Notes: generated from the sequence alone by a model not told the origin. A stretch of 64,000 bases of DNA from Sorangiineae bacterium NIC37A_2 (GCA_002085155.1 NASX01000008.1:62001-126000), one strand, 5' to 3'. Counted from the first letter of the stretch, positions 34,075 to 42,482 are shown. Translations and numbers: made by a program.

Positions 34075-35826
34075 TTACCTTCCGCATGCCGACATGACTT
34101 CTTGGCGATAGAAGCCAAGCTCGTCGCGCCAGTACTCCCCGTCAAACGGCCACATAAAGTGCTCATCATCCGGATTCACAACACCAAAGAGCTGCGCGTC
34201 GGTCTTGCTCACCTGGCCCTCCTTCAAGGCCTGATCGAGAAGGTTCCGTTGCGCGGCGGTAATATCAATGAGGATCTTCTCCCCGTTCCTCAAGTGCTCG
34301 CCCATCTCGTCGATGTAGCGGCGGTAGCGCTGCATCGCGAGCTGCCCCGCCTGAGTGACGGCGCGCTCACGAGCGAGCTGAATCTGCTGCTGAACATAGC
34401 TCCCCACCGATGAAGCTTTGAAGTCGGGCGGAGCAGCCTGATAGTGCTTCGCTTCCTTCTCGAGGAACTCCACGTAGCTGATGTTGCGGAGCAGCTGACG
34501 ATCACCGAGCGCAGCAGCGACGAGCGGCTCGACCTCCGGATCGAGGTTCGCGTCTCCATCACGCACCTTCACCAGGAACTTATAAAAGGCCTCCGCCTGG
34601 TTCTCGCCCTCGTACTTCTTCATGATCGCCTCAAGCTTCTCCTTGAGGGGCGTCGTCTTCGTATTGAAGCGAGCAACCACCGTCGTGGCAGACTCGTAGT
34701 CGCAGTTGAAGAAGTAGACGATCGCCTTCAAAATGTCGGCTTCGGGATAGAACGCGCGGGGGAAGTAGGGCGACTTCAGCGTGTGGATGTTGCCGAGGGC
34801 GCGGGTGTACTGACCTGCCATGTAGTAGGCCCAGGCTTCCTCGAAGTGAGCGTCGAGCCAGTACTCGGAGCTCTCGTCGACCTGGTTCCAGTACTTCACG
34901 GCCGCGCTCAAGTGCTCCTCTTTGATGTTCGGCACGTTGGTCTCGGGGTCGAGCTGGATCGACGCGGAGTACATCGTGCGAGCCATCGAGAGGCGAGCCA
35001 GATCACGCATGCGCGCGGCGTCTTCGACCTTCGCGCCGTCATCGACGGCCTTCTCGACGCGCTTGAACGCCTCGACAGCAGCGACCGCCTTCTTCAGCTG
35101 GATGTAGCTGACGCCCGTGAAGAACTGAGCCTTCACATAGTTCTCCGAACGGCTGTCGACACGGTTGAAGAGACGAACCGCCTCCTCGAACTCGTTCTGG
35201 CGGTAGCGGTAGCGACCGAGCAGGTAGTTCAGCGTCCAGTACAGCTCCTTCTGCGCCGCGTTATCGAAGGTCGACAGATGCTGATCGGAGTACTTTCCGA
35301 CGTGGGACACGATGTCCGCCGGCTCGGGCAGGTCGGTCGTGAGCTTAGCGATCCAAAGCAGCGTCTCGTTGAACTTGAGGTGCTTCGGGTTCGCCGCGAT
35401 CTTGGCGAAGCCGTCGAAGCTCGCCTGGTAGAACTTCAAATAATAGAGAGCCTGCGCGAGGTAGAACTCCGCAAGCTGCTTGTTTCCAGCATCATCAGAG
35501 GTCGCACCGGAGACCACGTCGTACATGCCCGACGCAGCTTTCGGCCAGTTCTTCTGGTCGAAAGCCTGCTTAGCGGAGGCCATCTCGGCGCTCGGCTGAC
35601 CTGCTACGGCCGCCACGCCGCCGCCGTCGTCCTCATCCATATCGATGACGCCGCTCTTCTTCGCGCCGCCAGTGCTCTTCTTCACGGTCTTAACGGGTTT
35701 CGCGGGCGCGTCGTCTTCGTCGTCGAGATCGATCACCTCGGCCGCTGCGGTCGCGGGACCCAACCCGGTGAACGCGATGGCGGCTGCAAGAAGGGCCCGG
35801 GTGGCTACAAGGCGCGGTCGAATCAT
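34075..35826 (-). CDS. Secreted TPR-like protein, possible GltC counterpart
   Basis: A 583-residue protein from the ATG at 35824-35826 (GAGGA close upstream; the longer open frame lacks coding character). The signal peptide (ALLAAAIAFTGLGPATAAAE) is followed by an acidic region with two VIDxDxxD repeats and a Lys/Gly linker, then helical repeats typical of TPR proteins (AEFYLAQALYYLKFYQASFDGF, EAVRLFNRVDSRSENYVKAQ, EEAWAYYMAGQYTRALGNI). The C-terminus (MWPFDGEYWRDELGFY) is distinctive. It is the first gene of the 22-kb minus-strand block and ends 6 bases before the GltD-like gene. GltC/NfsC are periplasmic TPR proteins of similar size, so a C-type role is plausible. Confidence 0.75.
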   Translation of the reverse strand: MIRPRLVATRALLAAAIAFTGLGPATAAAEVIDLDDEDDAPAKPVKTVKKSTGGAKKSGVIDMDEDDGGGVAAVAGQPSAEMASAKQAFDQKNWPKAASGMYDVVSGATSDDAGNKQLAEFYLAQALYYLKFYQASFDGFAKIAANPKHLKFNETLLWIAKLTTDLPEPADIVSHVGKYSDQHLSTFDNAAQKELYWTLNYLLGRYRYRQNEFEEAVRLFNRVDSRSENYVKAQFFTGVSYIQLKKAVAAVEAFKRVEKAVDDGAKVEDAARMRDLARLSMARTMYSASIQLDPETNVPNIKEEHLSAAVKYWNQVDESSEYWLDAHFEEAWAYYMAGQYTRALGNIHTLKSPYFPRAFYPEADILKAIVYFFNCDYESATTVVARFNTKTTPLKEKLEAIMKKYEGENQAEAFYKFLVKVRDGDANLDPEVEPLVAAALGDRQLLRNISYVEFLEKEAKHYQAAPPDFKASSVGSYVQQQIQLARERAVTQAGQLAMQRYRRYIDEMGEHLRNGEKILIDITAAQRNLLDQALKEGQVSKTDAQLFGVVNPDDEHFMWPFDGEYWRDELGFYRQEVMSACGR

Positions 35827-35931
35827 GTTTCCTCGTGTGCTTTCGTGGGATGAGAGATAGCGGGGTTCCCGAAAACCGATGTGCGACGGGTTTGCAGTCT
35901 TACTGAAAGTATCCAATCGCAAAAAACTTAA

Positions 35932-35947
35932 TATCTACGTGTAGATA
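35932..35947. promoter_or_regulatory. 16-bp palindrome, possible operator
   Basis: TATCTAC-GT-GTAGATA: perfect 7-base arms about 106 bases upstream of the first Glt-like start codon, in a local AT-rich patch. It looks like a dimeric regulator site; the regulator is unknown. Confidence 0.55.
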
Positions 35948-35988
35948 GGCTGAGTACAGCGGGACCGGATGTTAGGGGCCCGTCCAAA

Positions 35989-36009
35989 GGAATGTCAAGA
36001 CGACATTCC
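35989..36009. promoter_or_regulatory. Inverted repeat GGAATGTC/GACATTCC, possible operator
   Basis: Perfect 8-base arms with a 5-base spacer. A further half-site-like CACATTCC lies at 36019-36026, 17 bases on. This could be a cooperative binding site in the cluster's control region. Confidence 0.5.
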
Positions 36010-36187
36010 AGTCTGAGTCACATTCCGCCGAGCAAAACAGGAAGCCCCCCTCCTTGCAAATCGGCCGCAAATTTCTAGGAATTACCGGCAAATCCAGCTG
36101 GGCCCCCTGCGAGCATCCATTGACGCAATTCCAGCCTGAGAGTATAGGACCGGAAAAGCCGAGAGACGCTTGGCCCAAGGATCACGA

Positions 36188-36865
36188 ATGCGACTGTATC
36201 TATTCTTTGCAATGGCCATCGGTGCTTCCTTCATTGGAGGAAGTTGCGGTCCGGCTGGAGTGGGCGACCCCTGTGTTCCCGAAGAAGAGTATCTGACGGA
36301 CTTCCCCGGCTTCAATGAGAGCGAAGTCAACGTCGAGAGCCGCTCCTTCCAGTGTGTGACTCGCGTGTGTCTCGTGAATCACTTCCGCGGCCGTGTCTCC
36401 TGTCCTTATGGACAGTCTGAAGAGACCGCTCAAAAGTGCAGCACGGACGCGAACGCCTGTAGGCCGGGTTCGCCGGAGCACGAAATCAGCTGCCGCGTGC
36501 CGGACCGTGACGGTTCCGAGCTGACCGATCGCGTTAAGATCGGAATCCAGCCTCAGTACGATAACCGCAAGGCGCGCGACACCGTTTACTGCTCGTGCCG
36601 TTGCGCCGGTCCGGACCCGAACGCCCGGTACTGCGAGTGCCCGAGCGGCTTCACGTGTGAAGATCTCATGGCCGACCTCGATATCGGCCGCGGACAGCTC
36701 GCAGGAAGCTACTGCGTCATCGACGGGACCAGCTACGACAGCACGAGCTCCCAGGGTGACGATTGCTCCCCCACCAAGGGCAACTGCGGCTACACGGTCG
36801 GATCCGGAAGTGAGAAGCGCGGCGTGAACCCGCCGAACCCGGCTATCGCCGCAGACTCCATCTAA
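36188..36865 (+). CDS. Cys-rich lipoprotein, function unknown
   Basis: A 225-residue protein starting at ATG 36188 with AAGGA six bases upstream. The signal peptide ends in lipobox GGSC followed by GPAGVGDPC, a style common among myxobacterial surface lipoproteins. The mature protein has more than a dozen Cys, many in close pairs (CSCRCAGPDPNARYCEC), suggesting a disulfide-rich extracytoplasmic fold. No enzymatic motif is recognised. It is divergent from the Glt-like cluster and shares its control region, so it could be expressed with it and act at the cell surface, but this is only positional. A strong terminator (36904-36928) follows. Confidence 0.75.
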   Translation: MRLYLFFAMAIGASFIGGSCGPAGVGDPCVPEEEYLTDFPGFNESEVNVESRSFQCVTRVCLVNHFRGRVSCPYGQSEETAQKCSTDANACRPGSPEHEISCRVPDRDGSELTDRVKIGIQPQYDNRKARDTVYCSCRCAGPDPNARYCECPSGFTCEDLMADLDIGRGQLAGSYCVIDGTSYDSTSSQGDDCSPTKGNCGYTVGSGSEKRGVNPPNPAIAADSI

Positions 36866-36903
36866 TTCGTGCTAGTGCGCCCCTGGGCGCGCTCAACTCC
36901 GAT

Positions 36904-36928
36904 CGCGGCCGCCCAAAGGGCGGCCGCG
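36904..36928 (+). terminator. Terminator after the Cys-rich lipoprotein gene
   Basis: CGCGGCCGCCC-aaa-GGGCGGCCGCG, perfect 11-bp arms, followed by CTGCATTTTGG on the plus strand. It lies 38 bases after the stop. Confidence 0.75.
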
Positions 36929-37002
36929 CTGCATTTTGGAGTTCTGCTCTTCGAACAGCGAGAGGACGACAACGGGCTCCCCGAGCGGCCGAGCTCTGTC
37001 TC

Positions 37003-37380
37003 ATGCGCAGAATCGGGGATGTCGCCGAGGAGCTCGTCGCCCAATACCTCCTCGAGCACGGTCTCATGATCTGGGGCAGGAACGTCCGGCTCGGTGCGCT
37101 CGAGCTCGATATCGTGGCCATCGACGGAGTTGTGGTCGTCGTGGTCGAAGTCCGCGCCCGAGGAAAAGGAGCCTATCAGTCTCCGTTTGAGACACTCTCG
37201 AGAGCGAAGCGCAAGCGCGTCCTACAGGCAGGGGAGCGACTTTGGCGCCGCTACTTCGCGCGAGACCCGCGGGTCCAGCGCCTGCGCTTTGACGTCGCCG
37301 CAGTCTACCGCGACGTCCTGCCGCCGCGCATCGAGTACGTCCGGGCCGCCCTCTGGTCCAGCCCTCCCCGCTTGAGATAG
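37003..37380 (+). CDS. yraN: YraN/UPF0102-family nuclease-like protein
   Basis: A 125-residue protein of the YraN family, which has a Holliday-junction-resolvase/restriction-endonuclease-like fold. The typical N-terminus (GDVAEELVAQYLLEHG...ILGRNVR-like) and the core GALELDIVAIDG...VVVVVEVRARG are present. Glu and Asp of the ELD step fit the nuclease core, but the usual VEVK is VEVR here, so the catalytic Lys is replaced by Arg. Members often sit near rnhB, rplS or trmD in other bacteria; here it precedes a membrane protein and ftsY. The cellular role of the family is not settled. Confidence 0.85.
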   Translation: MRRIGDVAEELVAQYLLEHGLMIWGRNVRLGALELDIVAIDGVVVVVVEVRARGKGAYQSPFETLSRAKRKRVLQAGERLWRRYFARDPRVQRLRFDVAAVYRDVLPPRIEYVRAALWSSPPRLR

Positions 37381-37426
37381 CCCCGGGAATCAGAAGCCGC
37401 CATGACGCCCATTTCCGGGTAAGCTC

Positions 37427-39001
37427 ATGCTGATGCGGCGAGCCCAGACCCGAACCTGTACTTGGGCCATCGGGGCCTTTGGAGCGCTCATATTGAGCAC
37501 GGGAATCAGCTCGGCCGAGACCTTCGAGGCACCTCTTTCGATCGAAGGAGAGCTCGCCCTGCGGGTGACGCAGGCCTCGGGGCTTGTGATGGTTCGCGTA
37601 GAAGATGAATCCGGCGCCCCCGTGTCAGGTGCGAGGGTTCAAGTCGACGCCGGTTCACTTCAGAGCTGTGACGGTGGACCGCCCTCCCAGGTATCGGGAG
37701 GTGACGGAAGCGTTTGTTTTCGAAGCGACGGCTCACTCGACGGTATTCGACTTCGCGCGGAGAAGGAGCATTTCGCGGGGACCTCCCTGAGCGTCACACT
37801 CGGCGAAGACGATGGCGCGCCAGAGCTTGTGATCTGGCCGCGCGTCATTCACCTTGAGCGAGATGAACTCCACCCCATCGAAGTGGCCCGAGTGCGCCCT
37901 GGTCCTTTGAGCCTGTCGCTTGTCTGTGGAGAGAAAGAGCGCGAACTCACGCGCGCTGAGGTCAACGAGGCAACCTCGATCAGGCTGGAGGTTCCGACCA
38001 GCGCGTTCCAACAATACCCAGGCATCTGTGAGTTGTTTGCTTCACAGTTCGCTCTCAAGAGCCCGGCTACCCGAGTCCTCTTGCGCGGCACCGTCGGCCT
38101 GAAGCTCGGTGGTATTTCCGAACAGGACTCCACGCTCGCGATTGAGATCGACGTCCAAGGAGATTTCGGCCCCGTTCAGGGCGGTGCGGTCGAGCTCATA
38201 CAAACAGGCTCTATCGTTGCGGCCGCGGCCGTACAGAACGGTCGCGCGCGCTTTGAACTTCCGGCTGAACGGTCGGGCCAGCGTAGCACCGTCCGGTTTG
38301 TGAGCGCCGACCCGGCGCTGGTCAGCGGAGCGCCCCTCGAGCTCGAGCTTCCACGCGTCACGCCACGTTCATCTTCCCGCGCCTGGCTGGCCTTGCCTCT
38401 CGTTCTTTTCCTCATCTGGCTCGTGCAGCGCCTGACGGGAGCCAGCCCTCGCGTGCGACCGAGCGTCCCAACGCTCAAGACAAAGCCGCGCGAAGTATCC
38501 CCCCCGGTCCCTGTGCACGGCGTCGTGTTTGACATCGACACCCACGAGCGCCTCGCCGGTGCGACGGTCGAGCTGTTCCGCTTTGAAGCAACTCGCCGCG
38601 AGCTCCTCGAGGCGACCGTCTCCGCTCCCGACGGCTCCTTCTCGTTCTCCCGAATCGGTAGCGACCAGACGGATTGGGAGGTCGAGTGTTCGGCTCCGGG
38701 CTACCCGCCTCTCCGGCTTCGACCGGCCCAAACGGCGCTGCGCGTGGGCCTCGTGGCCAAGAGACGGGTGCTGCTCCGGGCCTTTCTGAATTGGCTCGAG
38801 CGCGCAAATGATTGGTCGCCGAAGCGGCGCCCTGTGCCGACTCCGCTCGAGGCTGCCGCGCGAGCAAGACAAGAGGGACGAGAAGACGTCGTGCGCTGGG
38901 CCGAAGCCCTGAGCGCCCACCTCTACGGCCCGCGCTCGGAGGGCGAAGACCCGGATACTGACCTTCCACCGGAGCCACCGCCCCTCGGTGCTTTGCGTTG
39001 A
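37427..39001 (+). CDS. Exported membrane protein with carboxypeptidase-regulatory-like domains
   Basis: A 524-residue protein with an N-terminal signal peptide (AIGAFGALILSTGISSAE), beta-rich extracytoplasmic domains and one strong membrane helix at about 320-340 (WLALPLVLFLIWLVQRL). At least two segments resemble the carboxypeptidase-regulatory or SdrD-B-like beta-sandwich: VRVEDESGAPVSGARVQVDA near residue 55 and VHGVVFDIDTHERLAGATVEL near 365. The tail is charged and proline-rich. No catalytic motif is visible. The membrane topology would put the second domain on the other side from the first. It is followed by ftsY after 35 bases and may be co-transcribed. Function unknown. Confidence 0.7.
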   Translation: MLMRRAQTRTCTWAIGAFGALILSTGISSAETFEAPLSIEGELALRVTQASGLVMVRVEDESGAPVSGARVQVDAGSLQSCDGGPPSQVSGGDGSVCFRSDGSLDGIRLRAEKEHFAGTSLSVTLGEDDGAPELVIWPRVIHLERDELHPIEVARVRPGPLSLSLVCGEKERELTRAEVNEATSIRLEVPTSAFQQYPGICELFASQFALKSPATRVLLRGTVGLKLGGISEQDSTLAIEIDVQGDFGPVQGGAVELIQTGSIVAAAAVQNGRARFELPAERSGQRSTVRFVSADPALVSGAPLELELPRVTPRSSSRAWLALPLVLFLIWLVQRLTGASPRVRPSVPTLKTKPREVSPPVPVHGVVFDIDTHERLAGATVELFRFEATRRELLEATVSAPDGSFSFSRIGSDQTDWEVECSAPGYPPLRLRPAQTALRVGLVAKRRVLLRAFLNWLERANDWSPKRRPVPTPLEAAARARQEGREDVVRWAEALSAHLYGPRSEGEDPDTDLPPEPPPLGALR

Positions 39002-39036
39002 CGACGGAATCCATAGGTCCCTATAGTGGCGCACCC

Positions 39037-40344
39037 ATGGAACTCGTCGTCGTGTTGGTCGCCCTGCTTTTGGCAGGGGCCTTCTTTTACTTCCGGAGCC
39101 AAAAGCGTAAGGCCGAAGAAAGCGCGCATCCGATTGACGAGCCGGCCCGCGACGCTCCCGCCCCCCGACCCCTCGAGCCTCGTCCCGCCTCCCCTCCTCC
39201 CGCTCAAACACCCGCGGTAGAGCAAGAGGTCGTGCTGCGTGAGAAAGAGGAACAGGCAGCGCCCGAGCCGGACGTCCTGTCGATCCCGACGACAGAGACC
39301 GAAGCGGATCCTGCAGCGCTCCTCCCCTCCATCCCTCCCGACGCTGTTTCGCCGCCTGCGCCTGTACGCAGCGAAACGCCGCGCAGCACGCGCCGGAGTC
39401 AGGTCGATTTCAAGAGCCTGCGCCGCGGTCTCGCTAAGACACGCGAGGAGACAGGCTTCTTTGGCAAGTTGAAGAACCTGCTCTCGGGCAAAAAGGAGAT
39501 CGCTCCTTCCATCGCGACCGAGATCGAGGAGCTCCTTCTGACCTCTGACGTTGGGGTGAAGACCACGGCGCGTATCTTGGGCGGGCTCACCGCGCGCCTG
39601 GGGCGCGGCGAGCTCTCTGACGAAGAGGCAGTGTGGGGCGCGCTGCGCGAGGAGGCGTGCCGCATCGTCGACGTCGAGGGGCGTACGGGGCCGCTCGAGC
39701 AAACGGCGACGCCGACCGTGATCCTCTTCGTAGGCGTCAATGGTGCCGGAAAAACGACAACCATCGGGAAGCTTGCGCGTCAGCTCAAGTCACAGGGACA
39801 TTCGGTCATGTTAGCTGCCGGTGATACCTTCCGCGCCGCCGCGGTCGAGCAGTTGCGCGCGTGGGGCGAACGAACGGAGTGCGAGGTCATCGCAGGCAAG
39901 GAAGGCGCCGATCCGAGTAGCGTTTTGTTTGACGCCGTCGAGCGCGCCAAGCAAAGTGGCGTCGACTTCCTCTTGGCGGACACGGCCGGACGCCTCCACA
40001 CCAAAGCGAACCTGATGCAGGAGATGACCAAGATCGAGCGCACATTGGGCAAGGCCCTGCCCGGCGCGCCCCATGAAATCTTCCTCGTCATCGACGCCAC
40101 CAATGGCCAAAACGCGATGGCTCAGGCGCGAGAGTTCAAAGAAGCGCTCTCTGTCAGCGGGCTCATCCTGACGAAGCTCGACGGAACGGCGCGCGGCGGC
40201 GTGGTGCTCGGCATTTGCGACACGCTCAGCGTGCCCGTTCGCTATGTGGGAGTCGGCGAGAAGCCGGAAGATCTCCAAGAGTTCGGGGCTGCCGAATTCG
40301 TGGAAGCACTGCTCGGAAAGGACGACGGCGGAATTGCCGCCTGA
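39037..40344 (+). CDS. ftsY: Signal recognition particle receptor FtsY
   Basis: A 435-residue protein from ATG 39037, right before an N-terminal membrane helix (VVVLVALLLAGAFFYF); the longer frame overlaps the previous gene. A Pro/Ala/Glu-rich acidic A domain (about 25-135) precedes the N and G domains. The SRP-GTPase motifs are all present: GVNGAGKTTTIGKLA (P-loop), AAGDTFRAAAVEQL, ADTAGRLH and TKLDGTARGG. FtsY receives ribosome-SRP complexes at the inner membrane for co-translational insertion. The true membrane helix is a feature of some Gram-negative lineages, unlike the amphipathic anchor of E. coli FtsY. Confidence 0.96.
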   Translation: MELVVVLVALLLAGAFFYFRSQKRKAEESAHPIDEPARDAPAPRPLEPRPASPPPAQTPAVEQEVVLREKEEQAAPEPDVLSIPTTETEADPAALLPSIPPDAVSPPAPVRSETPRSTRRSQVDFKSLRRGLAKTREETGFFGKLKNLLSGKKEIAPSIATEIEELLLTSDVGVKTTARILGGLTARLGRGELSDEEAVWGALREEACRIVDVEGRTGPLEQTATPTVILFVGVNGAGKTTTIGKLARQLKSQGHSVMLAAGDTFRAAAVEQLRAWGERTECEVIAGKEGADPSSVLFDAVERAKQSGVDFLLADTAGRLHTKANLMQEMTKIERTLGKALPGAPHEIFLVIDATNGQNAMAQAREFKEALSVSGLILTKLDGTARGGVVLGICDTLSVPVRYVGVGEKPEDLQEFGAAEFVEALLGKDDGGIAA

Positions 40345-40361
40345 GCTGAAATTTATTGTCG

Positions 40362-40391
40362 TTGATCGGGCGATTTTGACCGTGGTATATT
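40362..40391 (+). promoter_or_regulatory. Candidate sigma70-type promoter for the barrel pair
   Basis: TTGATC (40362-40367) and TATATT (40386-40391) are separated by 18 bases, a near-consensus -35/-10 pair. It lies about 145 bases upstream of the first barrel gene, in an AT-rich gap after ftsY. Confidence 0.55.
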
Positions 40392-40534
40392 CCGCCAGCG
40401 TTTTTGGGTCGCCTATTTTTATGAGTGTTTTTAACAAGTTGCGTGAATCGATCATTCCCGGTCGCCCGCGCCACCCAATTTCCCCCACCAAGAACCATCT
40501 CGCTCAGCGATCAAGAACGGAAAATGAGGCATCG

Positions 40535-41464
40535 ATGAAGTACACTCCCATCGGGCTCCTGGTAGCCGCCGCGCTGTGGGCCTTTCCCGGTACGGCCCTG
40601 GCCCAGGAGGTAGAGGACACGGAAGAAACTGAGGCCGTCGAAGACGAGGGCGACACCGAAGGCGTGGAGGCTGGCGACGAAGAAGATGTCGGTCTCGGTG
40701 ACATCTGCGAGGTCGACCCAGAAGCCTGTCCGACCCTCGACATGAAGAAGGAGGCTGCCAAGCCGCTCGACGAGACGATCTTCGCGGTCCAGCAGCGCTT
40801 CATCATCAAGAAGCGGCGCTTCGAGCTGCAGCCGTTCTGGGGGTTCACGCTGAACGATCAGTTCGTCTCCCACCACGCGCCGGGTCTGGCACTGAACTAC
40901 TACATCACCGAAGTCTTGGCGGTGGGCATCAACGGTCAGTTCTTCCAGCCCTTCAACAATGACTCCGCCTTCAATGCTCAGGTTCGCCGCGCCGCTCGTG
41001 TGGTCGTACCCCTGACTGAGTATCAGTGGAGCGCGGCCCTGAACTTCACGTACGTGCCCGCGAACGGCAAGTTCGCTGGTTTCCAGAACTTCATCTTCCA
41101 CTACGACGCCTACGTCGTCGGCGGCATCGGCGCCCTCAGCACCCGGCCGATCCCGGTGGTCGATCCGGACAACCGAAACTTCGATTGGCAGCCGAACATC
41201 GCCTTCAATGCAGGCGTCGGTCTGAAGATCTTCTTCAATCGCTGGTTCGCAGCGGTCCTCGAGGTGCGCGACTACATCTTCCTGGACAAGATCGAGAACA
41301 CGGTCGTCCGCGAGGACAATCCGGCTGACACCAACGGGTGGTACGGTCCCGACGCCCTCACCAACAACGTCCAAGCTCAGCTTGGTGTATCTGTGTTCAT
41401 TCCCTTCTCCTTTGAGTATCGCTTGCCGAAAGCGGGAGCTGACACGTCGGGAGGCGCGAAGTGA
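40535..41464 (+). CDS. Outer-membrane beta-barrel protein, first of tandem pair
   Basis: A 309-residue exported protein from ATG 40535, chosen because a signal peptide (GLLVAAALWAFPGTALAQE) follows at once. Next comes a strongly acidic segment (about 25-60, Glu/Asp/Val), a small CEVDPEACP motif, then alternating beta-strand patterns from FIIKKRRFELQPFWGFTLND to a C-terminal VSVFIPFSFEYRL. This is the layout of the myxobacterial outer-membrane barrel family that includes, as far as I recall, the GltA/GltB and NfsA/NfsB type. Its stop overlaps the frame of the second barrel, so the pair is an operon. It is 4.7 kb from the Glt-like cluster and divergent from it. Confidence 0.75.
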   Translation: MKYTPIGLLVAAALWAFPGTALAQEVEDTEETEAVEDEGDTEGVEAGDEEDVGLGDICEVDPEACPTLDMKKEAAKPLDETIFAVQQRFIIKKRRFELQPFWGFTLNDQFVSHHAPGLALNYYITEVLAVGINGQFFQPFNNDSAFNAQVRRAARVVVPLTEYQWSAALNFTYVPANGKFAGFQNFIFHYDAYVVGGIGALSTRPIPVVDPDNRNFDWQPNIAFNAGVGLKIFFNRWFAAVLEVRDYIFLDKIENTVVREDNPADTNGWYGPDALTNNVQAQLGVSVFIPFSFEYRLPKAGADTSGGAK

Positions 41465-41490
41465 GCCGCCGCATGCAAGGTCATAGGACA

Positions 41491-42402
41491 ATGAGAACGA
41501 ACATGTTCAAGACATTATCGGCCCGGTTGTTTGCCCCGGGGATCCTCGCGCTCGGAGTCCTCTTCGGCGCCCCCGAAACCGCCCAGGCGGAGGAGATCAA
41601 GCTCACCGGTCCCCTGGCTGGCGCGCCCGCCGTACGTAACATGCGCCTCTATCGGCAAGGCCGCGTCGAGCTGTCCCCGAACGTCAGCTTCACGCTCCTC
41701 GACGAGTACCGAAGGCAGATCATCTTCGGGCTTCGCGCCAACTACGGCGTCTTCGACTGGCTGTCGGTGGGCGTCTGGGGCGGAGTCAGCACCTCGCTCC
41801 TTGGCGCGCACATCGATACGGACCTCACGAGTGACATCCAGGGGGTGAACGCTGGCCGTCAGTGCCGCGGAGACTCTGCTCCGGTCCAGGGCGATCCCGG
41901 CTTCATCGACTGCGAGCTCACGGGCGTGAACCTGGGGAGCGACTTCAGGAACCAGGTCGCGTCTCTCGACTGGATCCTGGCGCCGCAGCTCACCGCAGTA
42001 CCGTTTCGCGGAAAGCTCGGTCTGTTCAACAGCCTGTTCGTAGACTCTGAGCTCTACGTGTTCGCCGGTCCCGCCTTCGTGGGGCTCCGCCAGCGGCCCG
42101 ATTGCTCGGAAGGCTCCTGTACGGCGCTTTCGACGTTCACCACGTCAGCGACGATGGCCATCGCCCCGACCTTCGGTCTCGGATTCTCCTTCTTCTTCAA
42201 CAAGTGGATGGCCATCGGGACCGAGTACCGCGCGCTTCCGTTCGCCTGGAACACGGGCGGGTTCGACGTCGCCGGGCGCGGTCCGAGCGAGCAGTTCCCC
42301 GACGGCGCCATCAGCAGCGCCGACAGCCAGTTCAAGTTCAATCACCTCCTCTCGGTCAGCTTCAACATGTACCTGCCGATGGACTACAAGGTGACGGAAT
42401 AA
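41491..42402 (+). CDS. Outer-membrane beta-barrel protein, second of tandem pair
   Basis: About 303 residues from ATG 41491 (AGGA close upstream). A GTG at 41461, overlapping the previous stop as GTGA, is an alternative. The signal peptide (LFAPGILALGVLFGAPETAQA) is followed by RLYRQGRVELSPNVSFTLLDEYRR and alternating strands, ending LLSVSFNMYLPMDYKVTE. Two Cys pairs (QCRGDSAP...CELTG and CSEGSC) sit in probable surface loops. It resembles its upstream neighbour in plan but only weakly in sequence. Paired barrels of this type (GltA/GltB, NfsA/NfsB) are outer-membrane parts of the gliding and spore-coat machines, so a link to the nearby Glt-like cluster is plausible. Confidence 0.72.
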   Translation: MRTNMFKTLSARLFAPGILALGVLFGAPETAQAEEIKLTGPLAGAPAVRNMRLYRQGRVELSPNVSFTLLDEYRRQIIFGLRANYGVFDWLSVGVWGGVSTSLLGAHIDTDLTSDIQGVNAGRQCRGDSAPVQGDPGFIDCELTGVNLGSDFRNQVASLDWILAPQLTAVPFRGKLGLFNSLFVDSELYVFAGPAFVGLRQRPDCSEGSCTALSTFTTSATMAIAPTFGLGFSFFFNKWMAIGTEYRALPFAWNTGGFDVAGRGPSEQFPDGAISSADSQFKFNHLLSVSFNMYLPMDYKVTE

Positions 42403-42459
42403 GGTCATCCGGCAGAGGTGGAGCAGCTCTCAAGTTGAGGTCAGCTCCCCTATCGCAGG

Positions 42460-42482
42460 GCCCGAGTCCCCTGGACTCGGGC
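42460..42482 (+). terminator. Terminator after the barrel operon
   Basis: GCCCGAGTCC-cct-GGACTCGGGC, perfect 10-bp arms followed by TTCTTCTATTTTC: a classical intrinsic terminator 57 bases after the second barrel's stop. Confidence 0.9.

Larger units (their letters stand above)
35827..36187. promoter_or_regulatory. Divergent control region of the Glt-like cluster
   Basis: About 360 bases between the first Glt-like gene (minus) and a lipoprotein gene (plus), less GC-rich than its surroundings. It holds two good palindromes (35932-35947 and 35989-36009) and two near-identical 13-base copies of ATTCCAGyCTGAG at 36005-36017 and 36128-36140. No sigma54 or clear sigma70 promoter could be chosen by eye. 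Confidence 0.6.
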
